Shown in pieces: positions 43,944 to 52,189 of a DNA stretch of 64,000 nucleotides. Under the pieces are notes generated by a model. That model saw only the letters and a program-made list of their open reading frames with translations. It was not told the origin of the DNA and searched no databases. The translations under genes were made by a program, and so were the position numbers. The first letter of the stretch is position 1. Each line of letters starts with the position of its first letter. This DNA comes from Ferdinandcohnia sp036965045 (GTDB lineage: Bacteria; Bacillota; Bacilli; Bacillales; Bacillaceae_L), in assembly GCF_036965045.1 (NCBI RefSeq), contig NZ_JBALOV010000007.1, positions 62,001 to 126,000 on the forward strand, in the 5' to 3' direction.

Positions 43944-44777
43944 ATGGTAGAGATGAATGTAACGAGATTACATGAGTTTACTGTAATCCTCTATGCCCTA
44001 AGTGTCCTTCTTTATTTTATAGACTTTCTTCATAATAACCGGAAGGTAAACAAGGTTGCCTTCTGGTTACTTGCATTTGTATGGATCATTCAAACAATTT
44101 TTCTGCTTACACGAATGATACATACAGGTAGATTGCCGATCTTGTCCATGTTTGAAGGACTCTATTTCTATGCGTGGGTTTTGATTATGCTCTCTTTAAT
44201 TTTAAACAAGTTTTTGAGAGTTGATTTTTTTGTTTTTTTTACCAATTTATTAGGGTTTTTCATTATGGCTTTACATACCTTCGCCCCAGGTCAGCATGGT
44301 TCAAGTGCGGTGGAAACCCAGCTAATTTCAGAATTGCTGATGATTCATATCACGATGGCGATTCTATCATACGGGGCTTTTTCATTATCCTTTGTATTTT
44401 CAATCCTTTATTTGATTCAATACAATTTGTTGAAACAGAAAAAATGGGGAAAGCGTCTTCTCCGGCTAGATGATTTGTCTAAACTAGACTATATGTCATA
44501 CGTATTGAATCTCATTGGAGTGCCGATGCTTTTATTAGCACTTATTTTGGGCGTGCTATGGGCCTTTATAAAGGTTGAAAATTTTTATTTTTACGATACA
44601 AAGGTGTTAGGTTCCTTTTTTGTTTTAGGTATCTACATCGTGTACCTGTATAAAAGGGTTGTCCAAAAGCTCCAAGGAAAAACCATTGCATACTGGAATA
44701 TAGGAGCATTTTTACTTTTACTAGTTAATTTCTTTTTATTTGGAAGCTTATCGAATTTTCATTTTTGGCTTTCATAG
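43944..44777 (+). CDS. hemX: HemX, cytochrome c assembly-like membrane protein
   Basis: 277 residues with eight hydrophobic segments and the cytochrome-c-assembly (CcsA-like) family pattern. In B. subtilis, HemX lowers the cellular level of glutamyl-tRNA reductase and so restrains heme synthesis. It begins 16 nt after hemA with GAGGAG upstream, and hemC follows 15 nt after its stop. The order hemA-hemX-hemC is the Bacillus standard. Confidence 0.93.
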   Translation: MVEMNVTRLHEFTVILYALSVLLYFIDFLHNNRKVNKVAFWLLAFVWIIQTIFLLTRMIHTGRLPILSMFEGLYFYAWVLIMLSLILNKFLRVDFFVFFTNLLGFFIMALHTFAPGQHGSSAVETQLISELLMIHITMAILSYGAFSLSFVFSILYLIQYNLLKQKKWGKRLLRLDDLSKLDYMSYVLNLIGVPMLLLALILGVLWAFIKVENFYFYDTKVLGSFFVLGIYIVYLYKRVVQKLQGKTIAYWNIGAFLLLLVNFFLFGSLSNFHFWLS

Positions 44778-44792
44778 AACGGAGGAGTATTT

Positions 44793-45725
44793 ATGAGGAA
44801 AATTATTGTTGGTTCTCGTAGAAGCAAATTGGCGATTACACAGACAAACTGGGTAATCCAGCAACTTAAAAATTTAGGTGTACCCAATGAGTTTGAGGTA
44901 AAAGAAATCGTGACAAAAGGCGATAAAATTCTTGATGTTACGTTATCGAAAGTTGGAGGTAAAGGCCTTTTCGTTAAAGAAATTGAACAGGCTTTATATG
45001 ATAAGGAAATTGATATGGCTGTCCATAGTATGAAGGACATGCCTGCTGTGTTACCTGAAGGATTAATCATTGGATGTGTTCCGAAGCGTGAAGATCACCG
45101 TGATGTCATTATCTCGAAGCAAGATGTATCCTTTGATAACCTTCCTAGTGGATCAATTGTGGGAACAAGCAGTTTGCGTAGAAGTGCACAACTTCTAGCA
45201 AAAAGAGAAGATATTGAAATTAAATGGATTCGCGGAAACATCGATACAAGGCTTTCAAAGCTGGAAAATGAAGACTACGATGCTATCGTTTTGGCTGCAG
45301 CAGGCTTAAAGCGATTAGGTTGGTCGGACGACGTAGTATCAGAATTTGTGGACCCTGAGGTTTGTTTACCAGCAGTGGGACAAGGTGCGCTTGCCATTGA
45401 ATGCCGTGAAGATGATACTGAAATTTTACTTGCCTTATCAAAATTAAATGATGAATATACGCAAAATACGGTTGCTGCAGAGCGTGCTTTCCTCCATAAA
45501 ATGGAGGGTGGCTGCCAGATTCCAATTGCGGCTTATGCAACGATGTCAGATGATAAAGAAATTGCGTTAACAGCGTTGGTAGGTTCTCCGGACGGGAAAA
45601 TCATATACAAAGAACAAGTGAATGGAAGAAATCCAATTGAAGTGGGACACGAAGCAGCGAAAAAATTAACAGACCTTGGTGCAAAAGAGTTAATTGATCA
45701 AGTGAAAGAGGAGCTTAACAAGTAA
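44793..45725 (+). CDS. hemC: Hydroxymethylbilane synthase (porphobilinogen deaminase)
   Basis: 310 residues. GSRRSKLAITQTNWV at the N-terminus, HSMKDMPAVLPEG, the GTSSLRRSAQL phosphate-like loop, and the dipyrromethane-cofactor cysteine in GGCQIPIAAYA are present. It polymerises four porphobilinogens into hydroxymethylbilane. It overlaps hemD by 1 nt (TAATG). Confidence 0.97.
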   Translation: MRKIIVGSRRSKLAITQTNWVIQQLKNLGVPNEFEVKEIVTKGDKILDVTLSKVGGKGLFVKEIEQALYDKEIDMAVHSMKDMPAVLPEGLIIGCVPKREDHRDVIISKQDVSFDNLPSGSIVGTSSLRRSAQLLAKREDIEIKWIRGNIDTRLSKLENEDYDAIVLAAAGLKRLGWSDDVVSEFVDPEVCLPAVGQGALAIECREDDTEILLALSKLNDEYTQNTVAAERAFLHKMEGGCQIPIAAYATMSDDKEIALTALVGSPDGKIIYKEQVNGRNPIEVGHEAAKKLTDLGAKELIDQVKEELNK

Positions 45726-46525
45726 TGAAAGGCGAACAACCTCTTTTCGGGAAAACGATTTTAAATACAAGAGGTAAAAATGCGGCTGCTGAATTTTCTA
45801 AGAAAATCTCGGCAGCTGGTGGTACGCCAATCGAAATTCCTTTGCTAACGTTCCAAAAACCAAAAGAAACAGATTTTATTAAAGTAACGATTCAGCAATT
45901 AGATCATTATGAATGGCTGGTTTTTACGAGTAAAAATGGTGTTGATTTCTTCTTTGATTTTTATGATGAGGTAGTGGAAAAAGTAAGTAGGAAACTAACC
46001 ATGCCTAAAATCGCTGTAGTCGGTACAAAAACAGAAAAGGCATTATTGGCAAAGGGGTATAAGCCTGAGATAGTTCCGGCTGAATTTATTGCCGAAGGCT
46101 TGTTCGAAAGTTTGAGACCGTATGTAAAAGAAGGTGTCCAATTTTTATTAGCTCGCGGTAATTTAGCACGTTCTTATTTAGTTGATGAGTTAACAAAGCG
46201 CGGTGCTGGAGTTACTGATTTAATTGTTTATGAGACAGCAGGAGATACTCGTGATAAGGAACATTTAATCGAGCTTTTAAAAGAAAAACAAATAGACATA
46301 ATCACATTTACAAGTCCATCTACAGTGAAGCAATTTTATAAAATGGTGGAACAAACGGAGTGGGAAGAATGGACAAAGCATGTCATATTCGCTTGCATTG
46401 GGCCAGAGACCCAAAAAGCGGCAGAGCAATTACATATCCCCATTCATATTTGCCCTGAACATTACACAACAGACCATTTACTTATGGAAATCATCGGTTT
46501 TTTACAATCACAAGGAGGAAAATAA
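45725..46525 (+). CDS. hemD: Uroporphyrinogen-III synthase
   Basis: 266 residues of the poorly conserved two-lobed HemD fold; NTRGKNAAAEFSKKI, WLVFTSKNGVDFF and ITFTSPSTVKQF are the recognisable segments. It cyclises hydroxymethylbilane with inversion of ring D. Identification is helped by placement between hemC (1-nt overlap) and hemB (3-nt gap). Confidence 0.94.
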   Translation: MKGEQPLFGKTILNTRGKNAAAEFSKKISAAGGTPIEIPLLTFQKPKETDFIKVTIQQLDHYEWLVFTSKNGVDFFFDFYDEVVEKVSRKLTMPKIAVVGTKTEKALLAKGYKPEIVPAEFIAEGLFESLRPYVKEGVQFLLARGNLARSYLVDELTKRGAGVTDLIVYETAGDTRDKEHLIELLKEKQIDIITFTSPSTVKQFYKMVEQTEWEEWTKHVIFACIGPETQKAAEQLHIPIHICPEHYTTDHLLMEIIGFLQSQGGK

Positions 46526-46528
46526 GAG

Positions 46529-47509
46529 ATGGAGAAATTACAATTTGTTAGACATCGGAGATTACGCCAATCTGCAAATATGAGAGCATTAGTGCGTGAA
46601 ACACATTTACATACGGATGATTTAATTTACCCTTTATTCATTGTTGAAGGAGAAAATAAGAAAATAGAAGTTTCCTCGATGCCAGGTGTCTATAATATTT
46701 CATTGGATCTACTTGAACAAGAATTAAATGAGATTGTAGGGTTGGGAATTAAATCAGTTATTTTATTTGGTGTACCAGATGAAAAGGATGAGGTTGGTAC
46801 AGGAGCCTATCATAATCACGGGATTGTTCAAGAAGCAACTCGTTTCATAAAAGAAAAACATCCAGAATTAATTGTCATTGCAGATACTTGTCTTTGTGAA
46901 TATACTTCACACGGCCACTGTGGAGTTATCGAGAACGGCGAGGTACTAAATGACCCATCCCTTGAATTGTTAGCAAAAACAGCCGTAAGTCAAGCGAAAG
47001 CGGGTGCGGATATTATTGCACCATCTAATATGATGGATGGATTTGTTACAGCTATTCGACATGGCCTAGATGAAGCAGGCTTTGAAAATGTTCCGATTAT
47101 GTCATATGCGGTTAAATATTCATCTGCATTTTATGGTCCATTCCGTGATGCTGCCGGGAGTTCTCCTTCATTTGGTGATCGTAAAACCTATCAAATGGAT
47201 TATGCAAACCGCTTAGAAGCATTCCGTGAAGCTGAATCTGATATTGAAGAAGGTGCAGATTTCATCATCGTAAAACCAGCATTATCATACTTAGATATTG
47301 TCCGGGATGTGAAAAATCATTTTAATGCGCCAATCGTTGCGTATAATGTTAGTGGCGAATATTCGATGATTAAAGCAGCGGCCCAAAACGGTTGGATAAA
47401 TGAAAAAGAAATCGTCATGGAAATGCTAACTGGAATGAAACGAGCAGGAGCGGATTTAATTATTACGTATCACTCAAAAGATGTGGCTCGTTGGTTAAAA
47501 GAAAATTAA
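46529..47509 (+). CDS. hemB: Delta-aminolevulinic acid dehydratase
   Basis: 326 residues. Zinc-site cysteines occur in DTCLCEYTSHGHCG; the Schiff-base lysines lie in MSYAVKYSSAFYGPFRDAAG (in part) and FIIVKPALSYLD. It joins two 5-aminolevulinates into porphobilinogen. GGAGG precedes ATG 46529 inside the end of hemD. Confidence 0.97.
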   Translation: MEKLQFVRHRRLRQSANMRALVRETHLHTDDLIYPLFIVEGENKKIEVSSMPGVYNISLDLLEQELNEIVGLGIKSVILFGVPDEKDEVGTGAYHNHGIVQEATRFIKEKHPELIVIADTCLCEYTSHGHCGVIENGEVLNDPSLELLAKTAVSQAKAGADIIAPSNMMDGFVTAIRHGLDEAGFENVPIMSYAVKYSSAFYGPFRDAAGSSPSFGDRKTYQMDYANRLEAFREAESDIEEGADFIIVKPALSYLDIVRDVKNHFNAPIVAYNVSGEYSMIKAAAQNGWINEKEIVMEMLTGMKRAGADLIITYHSKDVARWLKEN

Positions 47510-47574
47510 ATTTAGAGTCTGTCCCTCATTAACATGACAAGGCTAAGACGCCATTAAAGAAAGGGGTTACGAAG

Positions 47575-48864
47575 ATGAGAAGTTATGAAAAGTCAAAAGC
47601 GGCATTTTCGGAAAGCATACACCTAATGCCAGGTGGAGTAAATAGCCCAGTTCGTGCTTTCAAATCGGTAAATATGGATCCTATTTTCATGGAGCGTGGA
47701 AAGGGATCGAAAATATATGATATTGACGGAAATGAATACATAGATTACGTATTATCATGGGGACCACTTATTCATGGTCATGCGGATGATCAAGTCGTGG
47801 AAGCCCTTAAAAAGGTAACAGAATGGGGAACAAGCTTTGGAGCTCCGACATTATCTGAAAATAAGCTTGCTAAACTTGTAATAGAAAGAGTTCCATCCAT
47901 TGAGATCGTCCGTATGGTGAACTCCGGAACAGAAGCTACTATGAGCGCATTGCGTTTAGCACGCGGCTATACAGGACGAAATAAAATCTTGAAATTTGAA
48001 GGCTGTTATCATGGACATGGTGACTCTTTATTAATTAAAGCAGGCTCTGGTGTTGCCACACTTGGCTTACCTGATAGCCCAGGCGTGCCTGAGGGAATTG
48101 CTAAAAATACAATTACGGTTCCTTATAATGATTTAGAGGCAGTAAAATATGCATTTGAACAGTTTGGAGAAGATATTGCTGGGGTGATTGTCGAGCCAGT
48201 AGCAGGAAATATGGGTGTTGTTCCTCCACAGCCTGGATTCCTTGAAAGTCTTCGGGAAATTACAACTAAGTATGGAACATTATTAATTTTTGATGAAGTA
48301 ATGACTGGATTCCGAGTTGATTATAATTGTGCGCAAGGCTATTTCGGCGTTACTCCTGACATTACCTGTCTTGGTAAAGTAATCGGTGGTGGTCTACCAG
48401 TGGGGGCATATGGCGGACGTGCAGATATTATGGAACAAATCGCTCCAGCTGGGCCAATCTACCAAGCAGGCACACTTTCAGGTAACCCATTAGCTATGAC
48501 GGCAGGCTATGAAACTCTATCTCAGCTTAAACCTGAACACTATACTGAATTTAAGAAGAAAGCGGACCGACTTGAAGAAGGACTTACAAAAGCAGCAGAA
48601 AAATATGATATCCCACTTTGTATCAATCGTGCTGGTTCAATGATTGGCTTCTTCTTTACTAATGAAAAAGTAATTAACTATGATGTTGCCAAAACATCTA
48701 ATTTAGATTATTTTGCAACGTATTATCGTGAAATGGCAAATGAAGGAGTATTCCTTCCACCATCTCAATTTGAAGGGATTTTCCTTTCTACAGCTCATTC
48801 TGAAGAAGATATCGAAAAAACAATTCAAGCAGCTGAAAAAGCATTTTCAAAAATAAGAGGGTAA
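47575..48864 (+). CDS. hemL: Glutamate-1-semialdehyde 2,1-aminomutase
   Basis: 429 residues, PLP fold type I. MPGGVNSPVRAFKSV, the substrate gate MVNSGTEATMSALRLARGYT (in part), the PLP-aspartate in LLIFDEVMTGFR and the PLP lysine in LGKVIGGGLPVGAYGG are intact. It makes 5-aminolevulinate, the product used by HemB. It lies 66 nt after hemB and ends the hem operon at a strong terminator. Confidence 0.96.
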   Translation: MRSYEKSKAAFSESIHLMPGGVNSPVRAFKSVNMDPIFMERGKGSKIYDIDGNEYIDYVLSWGPLIHGHADDQVVEALKKVTEWGTSFGAPTLSENKLAKLVIERVPSIEIVRMVNSGTEATMSALRLARGYTGRNKILKFEGCYHGHGDSLLIKAGSGVATLGLPDSPGVPEGIAKNTITVPYNDLEAVKYAFEQFGEDIAGVIVEPVAGNMGVVPPQPGFLESLREITTKYGTLLIFDEVMTGFRVDYNCAQGYFGVTPDITCLGKVIGGGLPVGAYGGRADIMEQIAPAGPIYQAGTLSGNPLAMTAGYETLSQLKPEHYTEFKKKADRLEEGLTKAAEKYDIPLCINRAGSMIGFFFTNEKVINYDVAKTSNLDYFATYYREMANEGVFLPPSQFEGIFLSTAHSEEDIEKTIQAAEKAFSKIRG

Positions 48865-48872
48865 GACCACAT

Positions 48873-48910
48873 GGCAGACTCAGATAAAAAACATCTGGGT
48901 CTGCCTTTTT
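48873..48910 (+). terminator. hem operon terminator
   Basis: GGCAGACTCAGAT (48873-48885) pairs with ATCTGGGTCTGCC (48893-48905) with one G-T, then TTTTT. Confidence 0.92.
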
Positions 48911-49018
48911 ATTTGACTAACTTCTTTAAGAATTTATCATAAATCGTTTGGAACAATCATAAAAATTGTAATGTCATAGTAAATCTGTTTAGAAGGAGAC
49001 TGAAAGGAGGAGTAGCTG

Positions 49019-50245
49019 ATGTCATCTGAAAACTTACGATTTTCAGTAGAAGAATCAGTCTGGTTTCAAAAGGGACAGGAAGTCTCTGAGCTCATCTCAA
49101 TATCACTTGACCCAGATATTGTCATACAAGAGCATGACCAATATGTGTCCATTCGCGGTGCATTACAGCTAACAGGTGAATATCGAATAGATGATAATGA
49201 TACGGAAGATGGAGAACGTGATTTTGCCTCAGTTCGACTGGTAAATGAGGTTATTACACGTGAGGATGGAATTAGTGAACTAAACCATCGCTTCCCTGTC
49301 GATATTACGATTCCACAAGATCGTGTTCAAAGCTTAGATGATGTGTATGTTTTAATTGAAACATTTGACTATGAAATTCCAAAGCGTGGCTGCTTACAAA
49401 TTATTGCTGATTTAGCCATAAGTGGTATCCAAGGCGTAAGTCATGCACCTAAAACGGAAGCGGCCCCAGAGGCTATCAAACAAGAAGCACAATCCTCTAT
49501 TGTGAATGAACAACCGGTTGAAGAAGAACTTGAACTTGTAAGAAGCAGTTCGTTCGAAGAGGATATAGCTGAAGTGACAGCCGAGGAAAAACGTGAAGAA
49601 GTAGAAGAGGCGCAAGAGGTAGAAGAAGTTCAAGCAGTCGCTGAAGAAAAACGTGAAGAGCAAGAAGAGGTAGTACTGCAAACGAAAGAGGAAGTAGTGG
49701 TGCTACATAATGAAATAGAGGAACAGGAAGTTATTGCTGTGAGTGAACAGCAGGACGAAGAAGCTGATGCTGACCTATTTGTTCCTTTTGAAGTGGAAGC
49801 AAGAAAAGAAGCTTATCAGGAACAAGAGGAAAGCGAAGTTGTCGAAGTGATTGAAGAGGAAGAGGTTCATGCTGTTCTAACACCTTCAATCGAAGTAAAA
49901 GCAAGGCATGATAATCAATTATCCTTTGGTTCTGATCAACCCAATAGAAAAAGCTCAACAGCTGTACAGGAAATAAAAGAGGGGAAAGAACAGAGAGATG
50001 ATAAAACAGAGGAATCTGTAAAACGAAGTGAAAATGATTTATTATTAACCAAAATATTTGGCAGAGATGAAGTTGATGATCATACGACGATGAAAATCTG
50101 TATCGTACAACACGGAGATTCATTGGAGAAGATTTCACAGCGTTATGAAATAAGTGTGCAGCAATTAGTACGAGTAAATTCACTAAATACCGATTCCGTT
50201 TCTGAAGGACAGTTATTATATATTCCTGTCCAAGCGAATACGTAA
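49019..50245 (+). CDS. spoVID: Spore coat morphogenetic protein SpoVID
   Basis: 408 residues, shorter than the B. subtilis protein as I recall it. The N-terminal 130 residues (LRFSVEESVWFQKGQEVSEL) are the conserved SpoVID domain that directs spore encasement. A long Glu-rich low-complexity region with a near-repeat (AEEKREEVEE and AEEKREEQEE) spans about 165-330. A C-terminal LysM domain (CIVQHGDSLEKISQRYEIS, IPVQ) ends it. AAAGGAGGAG precedes the ATG. A CATAGTAAAT sequence near 48975 could be part of a sigma-E promoter, expected for a mother-cell gene. Confidence 0.94.
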   Translation: MSSENLRFSVEESVWFQKGQEVSELISISLDPDIVIQEHDQYVSIRGALQLTGEYRIDDNDTEDGERDFASVRLVNEVITREDGISELNHRFPVDITIPQDRVQSLDDVYVLIETFDYEIPKRGCLQIIADLAISGIQGVSHAPKTEAAPEAIKQEAQSSIVNEQPVEEELELVRSSSFEEDIAEVTAEEKREEVEEAQEVEEVQAVAEEKREEQEEVVLQTKEEVVVLHNEIEEQEVIAVSEQQDEEADADLFVPFEVEARKEAYQEQEESEVVEVIEEEEVHAVLTPSIEVKARHDNQLSFGSDQPNRKSSTAVQEIKEGKEQRDDKTEESVKRSENDLLLTKIFGRDEVDDHTTMKICIVQHGDSLEKISQRYEISVQQLVRVNSLNTDSVSEGQLLYIPVQANT

Positions 50246-50257
50246 ATTTAATCAATA

Positions 50258-50287
50258 GGGTGGGGAGAAAAACCTCGCCCTGTTTTC
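50258..50287 (+). terminator. spoVID terminator-like hairpin
   Basis: AGGGTGGGG pairs with CCTCGCCCT using two G-T pairs, followed by GTTTTCTTT. It overlaps the upstream region of ysxE. Confidence 0.6.
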
Positions 50288-50324
50288 TTTAGAAAAATTG
50301 TCAGGAAAGAGAGTGATTGGCCCA

Positions 50325-51365
50325 ATGGATAAAATCGATGTCAGTAAAATCGGGCCCATCTTAAAAAAATATAATCTCCAGCCATTATCATTCGAACAGT
50401 TCGGCAAAGTCACGAAAGTGATGACAAACAAAGGTACGTATGCTCTAAAAGTCATTTCACACAAAATCAATCCATCCTTCCCCACTCTTCTTCAACAGTT
50501 ATTCCAACAGGGCTATACAAGAGCTGTACCCATTTATCCGACGGTTGAAGGGAAATACCTTGTCTATCATAATCAAAAGTTCTATTACTTAATGCCATGG
50601 CTGAAGAGCAGCACCCCACAGCAACGTGGAGGCCATTACCATGCCCTTTTTAAAGAAATCGCAAGGATTCATCTAACAACGGCAAGAAAACAGCAAATTA
50701 GCGATAAAAATGAGATTACGGGACATTATGAAGCAATCATCAAGAAATGGGAAGAGCGAAATCAGTTTCTTGAAAAATTTGTTGAAGAAGCCGAAACAAA
50801 GTGGTTTATGTCCCCATTTGAACTCCAGTTTTGTACGTATTTTTATGAAAGCAGTTTAGCCTCATCATTTGCAAGAAACCAGCTTGATAGATGGCACGAG
50901 TTAATGGTAGAGAAGGAGTCTTTTCGTACAGTTTTAACATTAAACAATTTATCGGATACACATTTGTTATATGATGAAAGTGGAAAAGGGTATCTTTCAA
51001 ATTTTGAGAGGGCAGCCTATGGGAATCCAACAAATGATTTAGTTATCCTCTATTACCGAATATTAAAAACCTTTCCTACTCTTTGTACAGATTGTTTAGA
51101 GTGGTTTGAATCTTATCAAAGCCGATTTCCATTACGAGAAGAGGAATTTTATCTCTTGTTAAGTCATTTGGCATTTCCAGAGTCCTTATATCGCTGTGTG
51201 CAAAATTATACAGCTCAGAAACAAAAAAGATCAGAGTTAGAGCATGTTCAGTTGTTGCAGCGGGCATATTGGCAAATGAAAAATATTGAATTTGTTTCTG
51301 TTAAACTTCTTGAAGCCGAACAAAAAAGAAAAGAACAGGAAAAGGAAGAATCCCATACGGAATAA
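50325..51365 (+). CDS. ysxE: Spore coat protein YsxE-like, kinase-fold (CotS family)
   Basis: About 346 residues with the lipopolysaccharide-kinase/aminoglycoside-phosphotransferase-like fold of the CotS family: FGKVTKVMTNKGTYALKVI contains the ATP-lysine position and LPWLK-type YLMPWLKSS the hinge. The usual HxDLxxxN catalytic loop is replaced by LNNLSDTHLLYDESG, so activity is doubtful. YsxE is a coat protein dependent on SpoVID in B. subtilis, and it follows spoVID here. The start could be ATG 50325 or GTG 50313. Confidence 0.85.
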   Translation: MDKIDVSKIGPILKKYNLQPLSFEQFGKVTKVMTNKGTYALKVISHKINPSFPTLLQQLFQQGYTRAVPIYPTVEGKYLVYHNQKFYYLMPWLKSSTPQQRGGHYHALFKEIARIHLTTARKQQISDKNEITGHYEAIIKKWEERNQFLEKFVEEAETKWFMSPFELQFCTYFYESSLASSFARNQLDRWHELMVEKESFRTVLTLNNLSDTHLLYDESGKGYLSNFERAAYGNPTNDLVILYYRILKTFPTLCTDCLEWFESYQSRFPLREEEFYLLLSHLAFPESLYRCVQNYTAQKQKRSELEHVQLLQRAYWQMKNIEFVSVKLLEAEQKRKEQEKEESHTE

Positions 51366-51380
51366 TGTATGGGATTTTTT
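51351..51380. terminator. Bidirectional terminator after ysxE
   Basis: TCCCATAC (51351-51358) and GTATGGGA (51367-51374) with T-run; shared with the opposing small gene, whose stop lies at 51379. Confidence 0.8.
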
Positions 51381-51573
51381 AAATCCAGTCTAAATAGAAG
51401 GAGACGGCAAGCAAGATTAAGATGGCTAAAAAGAGCACATCAAACGAGGTTGGCAGGAACAGGGTTCGAACCGCTTGAACGATAGTGATCGGGATGATAA
51501 ATTGGTGACAAACATCTCTGCATTGCCTTAGCCAAGGAGGGTAGGCGTATTTTCTTAAACGATGTCTTCTCAT
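51379..51573 (-). CDS. Small membrane protein, 64 aa
   Basis: Starts at the ATG at 51573, preceded by AGGGAGAG. The N-terminal half is basic (MRRHRLRKYAYPPWLRQC), and the last 25 residues are a single hydrophobic segment ending YLDWI, so the protein should sit in the membrane with its positive end inside by the positive-inside rule. It faces ysxE tail to tail across a shared terminator. I do not recognise a family. Confidence 0.6.
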   Translation of the reverse strand: MRRHRLRKYAYPPWLRQCRDVCHQFIIPITIVQAVRTLFLPTSFDVLFLAILILLAVSFYLDWI

Positions 51574-51712
51574 ATGATCTCTCCCTTCAGGAAATCCTAT
51601 AATTAAAATATGCTTGGAAAAGCAGAATAGTTCCAATCCAACAAATTTGTAACAAAAGACACGTACGAGAATAAAGTATATGAAACTTGGCTATCCTTAT
51701 TGACAATACCTA

Positions 51713-51741
51713 TTGAAATTGATAAAAATTAGTAGTAGAAT
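51713..51741 (+). promoter_or_regulatory. valS promoter
   Basis: TTGAAA (51713-51718), 17-bp spacer, TAGAAT (51736-51741). An overlapping alternative is TTGACA (51700-51705) with TAAAAA (51723-51728). Confidence 0.65.
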
Positions 51742-51760
51742 CTTTAAGAACACAATAAAA

Positions 51761-51900
51761 GTTTTAAAGTCGACGAATCAGAAGCGAGAAGGTCAAGGAA
51801 GGACAGTCTCGAGGACCAGAGCGTATGCTTTTAATACGCGAGGACCGGAGAGACCGAGTGACGCAGAGATTCGAAGCTTATCATTTGGCGACTTTTAAAC
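51761..51900 (+). repeat. Structured 140-nt element between valS promoter and T-box
   Basis: The ends can pair (AAAGTCG at 51766-51772 with CGACTTT at 51889-51895). Inside are a hairpin GCGTAT/ATACGC (51821-51839), flanking direct copies of CGAGGACC (near 51810 and 51838), and GTCTC/GAGAC. It is purine-rich and does not belong to the T-box core, which starts near 51915. It looks like an inserted repeat or an extra leader domain. Confidence 0.6.
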
Positions 51901-51909
51901 ATCCATTAA

Positions 51910-52158
51910 TGTACATACGATGAGAGGGAAGAGTACATCGCATACCCCTTCAGAGAGAGAAATCAGTAGCTGTGAGATTTCTTAGGAACGTTACGATGGA
52001 AGGTCACCCTTAAGTAGCTTTTATGAAAATGAAGTAGTAAAAGCCGGTGAAAAGCCGTTATCTTTTCTTGAGAGCATAGATAAGCTTTTTTATCTATGAA
52101 AAAAGGTGGTACCGCGAATACACTCCATTCGTCCTTTTATTAGGATGAGTGGAGTTTT
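51910..52158 (+). promoter_or_regulatory. Valine-specific T-box leader of valS
   Basis: Starts with the usual stem I sequence (CGATGAGAGGGAAGAGTACA near 51918). The specifier GTC (Val) is at 52003-52005 in GGAAGGTCACCC. The T-box AAAAGGTGGTACCGCG is at 52101-52116, and a terminator (ACTCCATTCGTCC with GGATGAGTGGAGT, then T-run) ends at 52158. Uncharged tRNA-Val is expected to prevent termination. Confidence 0.93.
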
Positions 52159-52189
52159 TTATTTTCATTGTATTTAAGGAGGAACTCTT

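Noticed and set aside
49731..50255. 174-aa ORF antisense to spoVID
   Set aside because: It arises opposite the Glu-rich low-complexity region; its Leu/His-rich sequence is a codon shadow.
51713..51898. 61-aa basic ORF in the valS leader
   Set aside because: It starts inside the promoter -35 region, has no ribosome site, and coincides with the structured element; chance reading frame.
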